Positions 17,096-24,820 of a stretch of DNA of 64,000 bases are shown one piece after another. A program made the translations under genes and the position numbers. This stretch comes from Mycolicibacterium neoaurum (lineage in GTDB: Bacteria > Actinomycetota > Actinomycetes > Mycobacteriales > Mycobacteriaceae). Numbering within the stretch: position 1 is the first letter of the stretch; each line of letters starts with the position of its first letter. The stretch covers positions 2,232,001 to 2,296,000 of the forward strand of contig NZ_JAQIIX010000002.1 of the NCBI RefSeq assembly GCF_036946495.1, in the 5' to 3' direction. Below the pieces are notes generated by a model. It saw only the letters and a program-made list of their open reading frames with translations. It was not told the origin of the DNA and ran no database searches.

Positions 17096-18369
17096 TCGGC
17101 GTCAGATTCGTTGTCGACGAGGTCATCCTGGTCGTCGGACTCGGCGTCGGACGGCGGCGTACTGACAGTGATCCGGTCGACGATATCGGCCGGATCATCG
17201 GTGTCGTTCTCGGCGCCGTCGCGATCGGTGTCGTCCAGCAGCGAGGTGCGCCTACCGTTTTCGGTCGGAGTCCCGAGTTCATCGACATCGGCATCGATAC
17301 TGCGTACCTCGGGCGATTCCGGCCCGGAATCCGCGGGCAGCGGGGACGGTGTTACCTCGGTCCGGCTCGCGGCCGGCGGCCTGCTGCCGGTCAGATTCTC
17401 CAGCCCCTCGTGCAGTGCAGCCGGGATCGCCCGCAGCGCCTCGACGATCTTCGGCATCGGAGTGATGAGGGAAAAGGGTTGGTGCACATCTGGATTGAGA
17501 TTAAGTCGATCCGTGTAGGCCATGTCGACGATAACCCTCAGCAGCGGTTCGACCGCACCGATGAGCCGTTCGGCGAGCGGCGACTGCCCGAGGAAACGCG
17601 CGAGGTCGCGAAGGGGTCCGAACAGCGGTAGGTGTTCGTTGGGAACCAGAATGTAGCGATCCACCACACCGCCCGGCTTGGTGACCTCCTTGGTGATCAC
17701 CCCCGGTGAATCCAGGTCGATCGGGTCATAGAACGGATCGGGATGGGCGTATCCCGCGGCCAGCAGGGTGTTCAGCAGCGCGAGCGGGTTGAAATAGGCG
17801 GGGAAGTCGGCGTAGGTGTCGTACTCCATGGTCACGTAGGTCGTGCCGTACGCGGAGGGGGCCGCGACGCCCATCGCCGGGATCACGCCGGGGATCCCGA
17901 GGAAGGGAAATCGGGCCAGGATGCCGCCGTTGGGGATGAAGGGGGCCGCGATCTCCAGGAAGCTGAGGTCATCGGGGGACGGTGCGGTCGCGGCCACGTT
18001 GAGATCGCGCTTGATCTGCTCGGTGAGCAGCGTGCCCTCCGAGTATCCGGCGATGATCACCGGACCCGTCGTCGCGGCCAGATGTTCCAGCAGGACCGGC
18101 ATGCCCACCCGCACGCTGTCGATCATGTTCAACGATGCCGGGTAATGGCAGGGGACATAGGCGTGGTCAGGCGGACCGATCTTTCCACGCAACTTATCCG
18201 GGATGCGTACACCGGCAGGATCGTCGCGGCCACCGATGCCGATGACCGTGGCACTCGGTGCGACTGCATATCGCACCGATACGATCGCGGTCATCATGCC
18301 GTTGAGCAGCCACGACGAGAGCATTACTACCGTGAGCAACGCCAGCGGCGTGCGAAAAGATCTCCCCAT
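17059..18369 (-). CDS. PE-PPE-domain serine hydrolase with acidic C-terminal tail
   Basis: Protein of 436 residues with an N-terminal signal anchor (LALLTVVMLSSWLLNGMM) and a PE-PPE domain (PF08237-like, about residues 40-290), an alpha/beta hydrolase fold that in mycobacteria acts on short-chain esters. The nucleophile elbow is AGYSEGT; the start of the domain, VIGIGGRDDPAG, and LNMIDSVRVG are typical. There is no PE or PPE secretion domain, so it is a free-standing version. The last ~100 residues are an Asp/Glu-rich tail. Substrate unknown. Confidence 0.85.
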   Translation of the reverse strand: MGRSFRTPLALLTVVMLSSWLLNGMMTAIVSVRYAVAPSATVIGIGGRDDPAGVRIPDKLRGKIGPPDHAYVPCHYPASLNMIDSVRVGMPVLLEHLAATTGPVIIAGYSEGTLLTEQIKRDLNVAATAPSPDDLSFLEIAAPFIPNGGILARFPFLGIPGVIPAMGVAAPSAYGTTYVTMEYDTYADFPAYFNPLALLNTLLAAGYAHPDPFYDPIDLDSPGVITKEVTKPGGVVDRYILVPNEHLPLFGPLRDLARFLGQSPLAERLIGAVEPLLRVIVDMAYTDRLNLNPDVHQPFSLITPMPKIVEALRAIPAALHEGLENLTGSRPPAASRTEVTPSPLPADSGPESPEVRSIDADVDELGTPTENGRRTSLLDDTDRDGAENDTDDPADIVDRITVSTPPSDAESDDQDDLVDNESDADQDERDAGAEAA

Positions 18370-18481
18370 GCATCCCCCGACGCATCATCCATAAAGCGAT
18401 GTGCGGGGGACGTTACTCCCAGAGGGCTCGTGTATACGGAATTATGCCGAACTTCTTTAAGCGCGATTAGAGTCAGCGGTT

Positions 18482-18823
18482 ATGAAGGCGATTCTGGCGA
18501 CCGCTGCGGCGGCAGCGATGGGTCTCGGCGTTCTGTCGGCGGCGCCGGCCTCGGCGGACACAGTGGCCTATCTGGTCAACGTGCATGTCCGGCCGGGCTA
18601 CAACTTTCCCAATGCCGAGGCCGCCATCGGCTACGGCAACACCATCTGCGACAGGGTCGCCGCCAAGATGCCGTATGCCGAACTGGTCAACCAGCTCAAG
18701 GCCGATTTCCACACCACCGACTACTACCAGGCCGGGTACCTGATCAACCAGGCCGTCAACGAACTGTGCCCGGCGCAGATCTGGCAGCTGCGCCAATCCG
18801 CCGCGGGCTACACCGGGCAATAA
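18482..18823 (+). CDS. Secreted DUF732-domain protein
   Basis: A 113-residue secreted protein typical of mycobacteria. The signal peptide runs MKAILATAAAAAMGLGVLSA to APASA, leaving a mature domain of about 90 residues with two cysteines (NTICD and NELCPA) that likely form a disulphide, and the ending PAQIWQLR seen in DUF732 proteins. Function is unknown for the family. It is convergent with the LpqH gene, with a shared hairpin between them. Confidence 0.88.
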   Translation: MKAILATAAAAAMGLGVLSAAPASADTVAYLVNVHVRPGYNFPNAEAAIGYGNTICDRVAAKMPYAELVNQLKADFHTTDYYQAGYLINQAVNELCPAQIWQLRQSAAGYTGQ

Positions 18824-18828
18824 AAAGA

Positions 18829-18859
18829 ACGGTGGCGCCCCATTTCGGGACGCCACCGT
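18829..18859 (-). terminator. Hairpin terminator for the lpqH-type gene, possibly bidirectional
   Basis: Perfect 9-bp stem ACGGTGGCG (18829-18837) / CGCCACCGT (18851-18859), extended by a CCC/GGG pairing. Read on the minus strand the stem is followed directly by TTCTTTTTATT, an unusually good intrinsic terminator for this genome, ending transcription of the gene at 18878-19390. On the plus strand it lies 5 bp past the DUF732 stop without a T-run. Confidence 0.85.
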
Positions 18860-18877
18860 CGTCTGTGCCGGTTCCGC

Positions 18878-19390
18878 TCAGGGGCAGGTGACCGTGATCT
18901 CGAACGGCTTGCTGACCGGGTTCATGGGGTTGGCCATGTCGATTCCGGTGGCGGTGCCGCTGATGGTGTAGGTCTTGTCGGCCCTGGTGGCCGTGGCCTC
19001 ACCGCCCGCGCCCTGCGTGAACCCGAGGGTGACGCCGTTGACGTTGCCCAGCCCGACGGAGCTGACGCTGGACCCGTCCTCGCTGACGACCGCGGCGATA
19101 CCGGTGAGGCCCTCCCCGATGGCGATGTTCACATTGCCGCCGCTGGTTGCGCAGACCACCGAACCCTGCACGGCCTGGTCTTGACCGTCGATGGTGACCT
19201 TGGTGGCACCGGATTCCGCGGCTGCCGACGATTCCGGCGGGGCGGTGGTGGCCGCCGCCGAGGTGCTTACCGCCGCACTCGTCTCCGAGGCGGTCGACTC
19301 AGATGATGACTTGTTGTCCGAGGAACAACCGGACAGACCGGCGATGACGAGCGCTGCGCCCCCGACGGCCACTACGAACCCACGCTTCAC
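18878..19390 (-). CDS. lpqH: LpqH-family (19-kDa antigen) lipoprotein
   Basis: Lipoprotein of about 170 residues like the mycobacterial 19-kDa antigen. Signal VKRGFVVAVGGAALVIAGL ends in the lipobox LSGC; a Ser/Thr/Ala-rich stretch follows, then the beta-rich domain with VTIDGQDQAVQGSVVCATSGG and a second cysteine in the final residues VTCP. Start GTG 19390 is 7 bp after AAGGAG; the adjacent GTG 19393 is less well spaced. In mycobacteria these glycosylated lipoproteins are TLR2 ligands with no proven enzymatic role. A second LpqH-like gene lies immediately upstream in the same direction. Confidence 0.88.
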   Translation of the reverse strand: MKRGFVVAVGGAALVIAGLSGCSSDNKSSSESTASETSAAVSTSAAATTAPPESSAAAESGATKVTIDGQDQAVQGSVVCATSGGNVNIAIGEGLTGIAAVVSEDGSSVSSVGLGNVNGVTLGFTQGAGGEATATRADKTYTISGTATGIDMANPMNPVSKPFEITVTCP

Positions 19391-19509
19391 CACGAATCTC
19401 CTTGAGGTTGTGCGATCGATCAAGATCGCCCGATGATCCACGTGCAGTATGAGACGCGAAACGGCCGATGAAACCCGATTGGGCGAAAATCTCCGCAGTT
19501 CTGGCCCGC

Positions 19510-19956
19510 TCAGCACGCGACGCGGAGCGTGAACTTTCCGTCCGTGGTGAAGCTGGCCGCGTCGGTGCGGAAGCCGGTCGCGGTACCGATGATGACGAAG
19601 GTCGGGCCGATCATGCTGACCTCCGCGTCCGGTTCGCCGAGCCCGGCGTTGTAGTTGCCGGTGAATCCGGCAAGGTTGCGGATGGCCACCGACTGGGCGG
19701 ACAGCTCGTCACCGCCGGAGACCAATGCGCTCACCCCGGAGTCAGGGTCCCCGGTCTGGATATCCGTCGAGAACCCCTGCGATGCGCACCGCACCTGATG
19801 CGTGGTGCCCCCGTCGCGTCCGTCGATCGTGATGTGAGCGGTGCCCGCCGGTAGCCCGCCTTCGGGTATCGGGGCGGCCGGGCTCTCGGAGGAGCAGGAG
19901 GCGCAGGCGGCGGCCACCGCAGACGCCACGGCCAGGACGAGCCAGGGTTTCCTCAT
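19510..19956 (-). CDS. LpqH-like lipoprotein (second paralogue)
   Basis: A 148-residue lipoprotein related to its downstream neighbour. Signal MRKPWLVLAVASAVAAACASCSS offers candidate lipoboxes AAAC and CASC; the mature part shows HITIDGRDGGTTHQVRCASQG, paralleling the VTIDGQDQ block of the other copy, and both end in a Cys-containing strand (LRVAC here). Start is ATG 19956. About 120 bp separates the two genes. Divergence between copies is high, so the duplication is old. It diverges from tgt across 57 bp. Confidence 0.85.
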   Translation of the reverse strand: MRKPWLVLAVASAVAAACASCSSESPAAPIPEGGLPAGTAHITIDGRDGGTTHQVRCASQGFSTDIQTGDPDSGVSALVSGGDELSAQSVAIRNLAGFTGNYNAGLGEPDAEVSMIGPTFVIIGTATGFRTDAASFTTDGKFTLRVAC

Positions 19957-20013
19957 GGGAGTGAATCTAGCGGCGGCGCGGGACCGGACACAGCCGCTTG
20001 ATTGAATGTCCGG

Positions 20014-21243
20014 ATGTTCTTCGAAGTGCAGGCCGAGCTGCCCGGGCGTCCCGGACGCGTCGGCACCATCCACACGCCGCACGGCGATATCCAGACCCCG
20101 GCCTTCATCGCGGTGGGCACCCAGGCGACCGTCAAGGCGGTCTTGCCCGAAACGATGAAAGAGATTGGCGCTCAGGCGGTTCTGGCCAATGCCTACCACC
20201 TCTACCTGCAACCGGGCCCGGATGTGGTCGACGAGGCAGGCGGGTTGGGGGCGTTCATGAACTGGCCCGGACCGACGTTCACCGACAGCGGCGGGTTCCA
20301 GGTGCTGTCGCTAGGTGTGGGGTTCAAGAAGGTGTTGTCGATGGACGCCACCAGGGTGCAGGCCGACGACATCATCGCCGAGGGCAAGGAGCGGCTGGCG
20401 CACGTCGACGAGGACGGAGTGACATTTCGCTCCCATCTCGACGGGTCGACGCACCGCTTCACCCCGGAGGTCTCCATCGGTATCCAGCATCAGCTCGGTG
20501 CCGACATCATCTTCGCTTTCGACGAGTTGACCACCCTGGTCAACACCCGCAGCTATCAGGAGCAGTCGGTGCGGCGCACCCACCGATGGGCCGAGCGCTG
20601 TCTTGCCGAGCACCATCGACTCACCGAGGTGCGTCACGACAAGCCCTACCAGGCGCTATTCGGGGTGGTGCAAGGCGCACAGTACGAGGATCTGCGACGC
20701 CAGGCCACTCGCGATCTGGTCCGCATCGGTGAGGGCTCAGGTCCCGCGGAGGGGTTGAGCTTCGACGGATACGGCATCGGCGGGGCGCTGGAGAAGCAGA
20801 ATCTGGCCACCATCGTCGAGTGGGTGACCAGCGAGCTGCCCGCGGACAAGCCGAGGCACCTGTTGGGCATCAGCGAGCCCGACGATCTGTTCGCGGCGGT
20901 GGCCGCCGGCGCGGATACCTTCGACTGCGTATCGCCGTCGCGGGTGGCGCGCAATGCCGCGGTCTACTCGGTGCACGGGCGCTACAACATCACCGGAGCC
21001 CGGTACAAACGCGACTTCGCCCCGATCGACGCCGAATGTGACTGCTATACCTGCGCGCATTACACCCGTGCGTACATCCACCACCTGTTCAAGGCGAAGG
21101 AGATGCTGGCGTCGACGTTGTGCACCATCCACAACGAGCGGTTCACCATCCGCCTGGTCGACCGGATCCGCGCGGCGATCCTGGCCGGGGAGTTCGACGA
21201 GCTGCGTGCCGAGGTGTTGGGCCGCTATTACGGTTCGCGCTGA
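20014..21243 (+). CDS. tgt: tRNA-guanine transglycosylase family protein (Tgt)
   Basis: TIM-barrel enzyme of 409 residues exchanging G34 of GUN-anticodon tRNAs for a deazaguanine base. Catalytic aspartates are present: DSGGFQVLSL and DTFDCVSPSR. The zinc site is intact: CDCYTC followed by the histidine of TIHN. Substrate-pocket positions deviate from the preQ1-type enzyme: the FDECT motif reads FDELT, and GGLAVGE reads GGALEKQ. Start is ATG 20014 (MFFEVQAEL); an upstream TTG at 20002 is possible. No queuosine biosynthesis genes are visible here. It probably salvages a base other than preQ1; that is inference. Confidence 0.9.
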   Translation: MFFEVQAELPGRPGRVGTIHTPHGDIQTPAFIAVGTQATVKAVLPETMKEIGAQAVLANAYHLYLQPGPDVVDEAGGLGAFMNWPGPTFTDSGGFQVLSLGVGFKKVLSMDATRVQADDIIAEGKERLAHVDEDGVTFRSHLDGSTHRFTPEVSIGIQHQLGADIIFAFDELTTLVNTRSYQEQSVRRTHRWAERCLAEHHRLTEVRHDKPYQALFGVVQGAQYEDLRRQATRDLVRIGEGSGPAEGLSFDGYGIGGALEKQNLATIVEWVTSELPADKPRHLLGISEPDDLFAAVAAGADTFDCVSPSRVARNAAVYSVHGRYNITGARYKRDFAPIDAECDCYTCAHYTRAYIHHLFKAKEMLASTLCTIHNERFTIRLVDRIRAAILAGEFDELRAEVLGRYYGSR

Positions 21244-21355
21244 GGAACACCTGGCTGCGCTTTCCGTCGCCACTTGCCGCCGAAGCGATCAAATCGGTGT
21301 AAAACTACCCGAGAAATTCACCATTTCGTCGGTGTGGCCGCCGTAGGGTAGGCCA

Positions 21356-22573
21356 ATGCGAATTCTCCTGGTGGGTGCCGGTGGTGTCGGTTCGGCGTTC
21401 TGTGCCATCGCTGCGCGGCGGGACTTCTTCGAGCAGATCGTGGTCGCCGACTATGACCTGGCTCGCGCGGAGCAGGCCGCGGAGACGGTAGGTGACCCGA
21501 GGTTCAGCGCGGCGCGGGTCGACGCCACCTCGGCCGATGCGGTCGCCGACCTGGTCCGCGCACACGCCGTCACCCATGTGATGAACGCCGTCGACCCGCG
21601 GTTCGTCATGCCGATCTTCAACGGTGCGCACGCCGGTGGGGCGGACTACCTGGACATGGCCATGAGCCTGTCGGTGCGCCATCCCGATAAGCCCTACGAG
21701 CTGACCGGCGTCAAGCTGGGCGACGAGCAGTTCGCTGTCGAGCAGCAGTGGCGCGATGCCGGCAGGCTGGCGCTCGTCGGAATCGGTGTCGAGCCGGGCC
21801 TTTCGGATGTGTTCGCCCGCTACGCCGCCGACCACTTGTTCTCCGATATCGAAGAACTGGGTACCCGCGACGGATCCAACCTGACCGTCGACGGCTATGA
21901 CTTCGCGCCGTCGTTCTCGATCTGGACCACCATCGAGGAATGCCTGAACCCGCCGGTCATCTGGGAGGCTGACAAGGGCTGGTACGTCACCGAACCGTTC
22001 AGCGAGCCCGAGGTTTTCGACTTCCCCGACGGTATCGGACCCGTGGAATGCGTCAACGTCGAGCACGAGGAGGTGCTGCTGATGCCACGTTGGGTGGACT
22101 GCAAGCGCGCCACCTTCAAATACGGCCTCGGTGAAGAATTCATCGACGTCCTCAAGACTTTGCACAAACTCGGTCTGGACCGCACCGAGAAGGTGCGCGT
22201 CGGTTCGAAGAACGGCCCCGTCGAAGTGTCTCCGCGCGATGTCGTCGCCGCCTGCCTGCCCAACCCCGCCGATCTGGGGCCCAAGATGAAGGGCAAGACC
22301 TGCGCCGGGTTGTGGGTCACGGGTACGGGCAAAGACGGAAAGCCACGGTCGACGTACCTGTACCACGTCGTCGACAACGAGTGGTCGATGGCCGAGTATG
22401 GGCATCAATGTGTGGTGTGGCAGACGGCCGTCAACCCCGTCGTCGCACTCGAGCTGCTGGCCAACGGCGTCTGGAGCGGGACCGGGGTACTCGGTCCCGA
22501 GGCATTCGACTCCGTGCCGTTCCTGGAGCTGCTGACCGCCTACGGCTCCCCCTGGGGCCAGAAGGAGCTGTAA
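21356..22573 (+). CDS. Saccharopine dehydrogenase-family oxidoreductase
   Basis: Protein of 405 residues with an N-terminal Rossmann domain (LLVGAGGVGSAFCAIAAR) and the saccharopine-dehydrogenase C-terminal domain. Conserved blocks include VMNAVDPRFVMPI, DYLDMA and a GVEPGLSDVFARYAADHLF segment. Relatives include saccharopine and carboxynorspermidine dehydrogenases, NAD(P)-dependent C-N bond enzymes; the precise substrate is not clear here. It stands alone between tgt (112 bp upstream) and the CoA-transferase gene. Confidence 0.85.
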   Translation: MRILLVGAGGVGSAFCAIAARRDFFEQIVVADYDLARAEQAAETVGDPRFSAARVDATSADAVADLVRAHAVTHVMNAVDPRFVMPIFNGAHAGGADYLDMAMSLSVRHPDKPYELTGVKLGDEQFAVEQQWRDAGRLALVGIGVEPGLSDVFARYAADHLFSDIEELGTRDGSNLTVDGYDFAPSFSIWTTIEECLNPPVIWEADKGWYVTEPFSEPEVFDFPDGIGPVECVNVEHEEVLLMPRWVDCKRATFKYGLGEEFIDVLKTLHKLGLDRTEKVRVGSKNGPVEVSPRDVVAACLPNPADLGPKMKGKTCAGLWVTGTGKDGKPRSTYLYHVVDNEWSMAEYGHQCVVWQTAVNPVVALELLANGVWSGTGVLGPEAFDSVPFLELLTAYGSPWGQKEL

Positions 22574-22674
22574 CCCCCCCGTTTTCCGGCTAGCGTGAGT
22601 GTCTGCACCCCAACACGCCGGCCTGACAGATGAGTTCGCGCACGTTTGCCGGGAAGGGAACGTAGCGTCGAGGC

Positions 22675-24003
22675 ATGCCAGAAGAGCTCACCGCCGAGCA
22701 GGCCGCCGCGCGGTTGAAGTCCGCCGACACCCTCGGGATCCCACTGGGGCCCGGCCAACCGCCGACCTTCCTGCAGGCGTTGGGTGAGCGCACGGACTGG
22801 ACCGACCTCCGGGTGTACGGCGCACTGCTCGCGGTGATCACCGAACTGTTCTCCCGGGACGGGGTGTACTACCTGTCCGGGTTCTTCGGTCCGCTGGAGC
22901 GTGCGCTGCGTGACAGCGGGGCGGCGGTGGAGTTTGCCCCGGCCGACTTCCGGCGGTTCGGCCCGCTCCTGCAACGGCAATCACCGCGCGTGATGACGAC
23001 CGTCTGCGCGCCGCCGGACTCCGACGGCTGGTGCTCGCTGTCATTGCACGCCGGTGGCACCGTGGACGAATTGCGCCGCGCCGGATCCGATCCCGACCGG
23101 CTATTGATCGTCGAGGCCTCATCGAAGTTCCCGCGGACCTACGGTCACGGTGACATCCGGCACGCGCTGCACGTCGACGAGATCGACATCCTGATCGCCA
23201 CGGACGCTGAACCGCTTGCCCTACCCGGCGGCGACGCCGAACCCACCGACGTGGACCGGGCGATCGCCGAGCACGCCGTCGCCTATATGCCGAGTGGGGT
23301 GACTCTGCAGACCGGTATCGGCAGCATTCCCAACCAGATCGCGACCCTGCTCGCCGAGGGTGACGGCGACGGGTACGGCCTGCACAGCGAGATGTTCACC
23401 GACGGCTGCATGAAACTGCACCGGGCCGGCAAGATCGCCAACACCCGTAAGGGACAGTACGACGGGGTGAGCGTGACGACGTTCGCCTTCGGGTCGCCAG
23501 ATCTCTACGCCTGGCTCGACGACAACCGCGATGTGGCATTCCTGCCGGTCGAGATCGTGAACTCACCGGAGGTGATCGCCGATAACAACCGGATGGTCAC
23601 GATCAACGGTGCGCTGGCCATCGACATCCAGGGCCAGGTGGTCGCCGACACCATCAACGGCAGCCAGTTCAGCGGGATCGGCGGCGCCGAGGACTTCGTC
23701 GCCGGTGCCGGGCTGGAACTTTCGGACCGCTCACTGATCTGCCTGCCCGCCACATACTCCAAGGACGGTCGGCTGCAGTCGCGGATCGTGCCGTGGTTCG
23801 GAGCGGGTGCGGTGATCACGACGCCCCGCCACCACGTGGATGTCATCGTCACCGAGTACGGCACCGCCGAGTTGGAGGGCCTGACGGTGCGGGAGCGCGG
23901 TGAGGCGCTGGCCGCGATCGCGCACCCGGACTTCCGGGAGGATCTGCTCCGAGCCGCCGAACGCGCATCGGGCGGACGCTCTCCGGTGATCAGGTTCGTC
24001 TGA
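22675..24003 (+). CDS. Acetyl-CoA hydrolase/CoA-transferase family protein
   Basis: Enzyme of 442 residues of the acetyl-CoA hydrolase/4-hydroxybutyrate CoA-transferase family. The nucleotide-loop motif GIGSIPNQIA and the catalytic glutamate in LHSEMFTDGCM are present, followed by FAFGSPDLYAW and the late GTAELEGLTVRER block. These enzymes move CoA between short-chain acids through a glutamyl-CoA thioester. Start is ATG 22675. Acceptor and donor are not decided by sequence. The gap before it (22574-22674) shows no other gene. Confidence 0.9.
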   Translation: MPEELTAEQAAARLKSADTLGIPLGPGQPPTFLQALGERTDWTDLRVYGALLAVITELFSRDGVYYLSGFFGPLERALRDSGAAVEFAPADFRRFGPLLQRQSPRVMTTVCAPPDSDGWCSLSLHAGGTVDELRRAGSDPDRLLIVEASSKFPRTYGHGDIRHALHVDEIDILIATDAEPLALPGGDAEPTDVDRAIAEHAVAYMPSGVTLQTGIGSIPNQIATLLAEGDGDGYGLHSEMFTDGCMKLHRAGKIANTRKGQYDGVSVTTFAFGSPDLYAWLDDNRDVAFLPVEIVNSPEVIADNNRMVTINGALAIDIQGQVVADTINGSQFSGIGGAEDFVAGAGLELSDRSLICLPATYSKDGRLQSRIVPWFGAGAVITTPRHHVDVIVTEYGTAELEGLTVRERGEALAAIAHPDFREDLLRAAERASGGRSPVIRFV

Positions 24004-24037
24004 GTCCGTTGCCGAGCACTCTCACCGATGACGTGGG

Positions 24038-24820
24038 CTAGAGCGGATTGAGGATCCGGTTGAGGAACTGGCGGGTGCGCTCTTCCTTGGGGTCGCCGAT
24101 CACCGCTGCAGGTGGACCCTGCTCCAGAATGATGCCCTGGTCGGTGAACAGCACCTGATCGGAAACCTGTTTGGCGAACTGGATTTCGTGGGTCACGATC
24201 ACCAGCGTCCAACCGTGGTCGGCCAGGTCCTTGATCACCGACAGCACCTCGCCGACCAATTCGGGGTCCAGTGCCGAGGTGGGCTCGTCGAACAGGACGA
24301 CCTTCGGTTTGAGCGCCAGCGCGCGGGCAATCCCGACGCGCTGCTGCTGGCCACCGGAGAGCTGGAACGGATACTGGTCGGCCTTGGCCGCCAGCCCGAC
24401 CTGCTCCAAAAGGGTGACGGCCTCGGCAACGACCTCCTCCTTCGGCCGTCTCTGCACGATCACCGGTCCCTCGATCACGTTCTGCAGAACCGTCTTGTGG
24501 GGGAACAGATTATGGCTCTGGAAGACGAAGCCGCTGCGTGATTGGAAGCGCCGCACCTCGGGTTTGGGTGTGGGCGTCGAGAAGTCGATCTCGACGTCGT
24601 CGACGCGGATCACCCCGGCGTCGGCCCGGTCCAGGGCATTCAGCGTCCGCAACAGTGTGGTCTTGCCCGAGCCGGAGGGTCCGATGATCGCCGTCGCGGT
24701 ACCCGTGGCCACCTTGAAGGACACCCCACGCAGAACCTTGTTGTCGCCGAACGCTTTCTCGACGCCGGTCGCCTCGATTGTGTACTCGACGCCTCCGGCG
24801 TCGGTTGTATTCTCGGTCAT
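24038..24820 (-). CDS. glnQ: Polar amino-acid ABC transporter ATP-binding protein (GlnQ type)
   Basis: ATPase of 260 residues. Walker A GPSGSGKT, Q-loop FQSHNLFPHKT, signature LSGGQQQRVG, Walker B VVLFDEPTSALD and VTHEI are all standard for the polar-amino-acid family. The ATG at 24820 overlaps the stop of the fused binding-protein/permease gene (ATGA), so the two are translated together and form a complete importer with two gene products. The substrate is likely Gln, Glu or a related amino acid, by family only. Confidence 0.92.
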   Translation of the reverse strand: MTENTTDAGGVEYTIEATGVEKAFGDNKVLRGVSFKVATGTATAIIGPSGSGKTTLLRTLNALDRADAGVIRVDDVEIDFSTPTPKPEVRRFQSRSGFVFQSHNLFPHKTVLQNVIEGPVIVQRRPKEEVVAEAVTLLEQVGLAAKADQYPFQLSGGQQQRVGIARALALKPKVVLFDEPTSALDPELVGEVLSVIKDLADHGWTLVIVTHEIQFAKQVSDQVLFTDQGIILEQGPPAAVIGDPKEERTRQFLNRILNPL

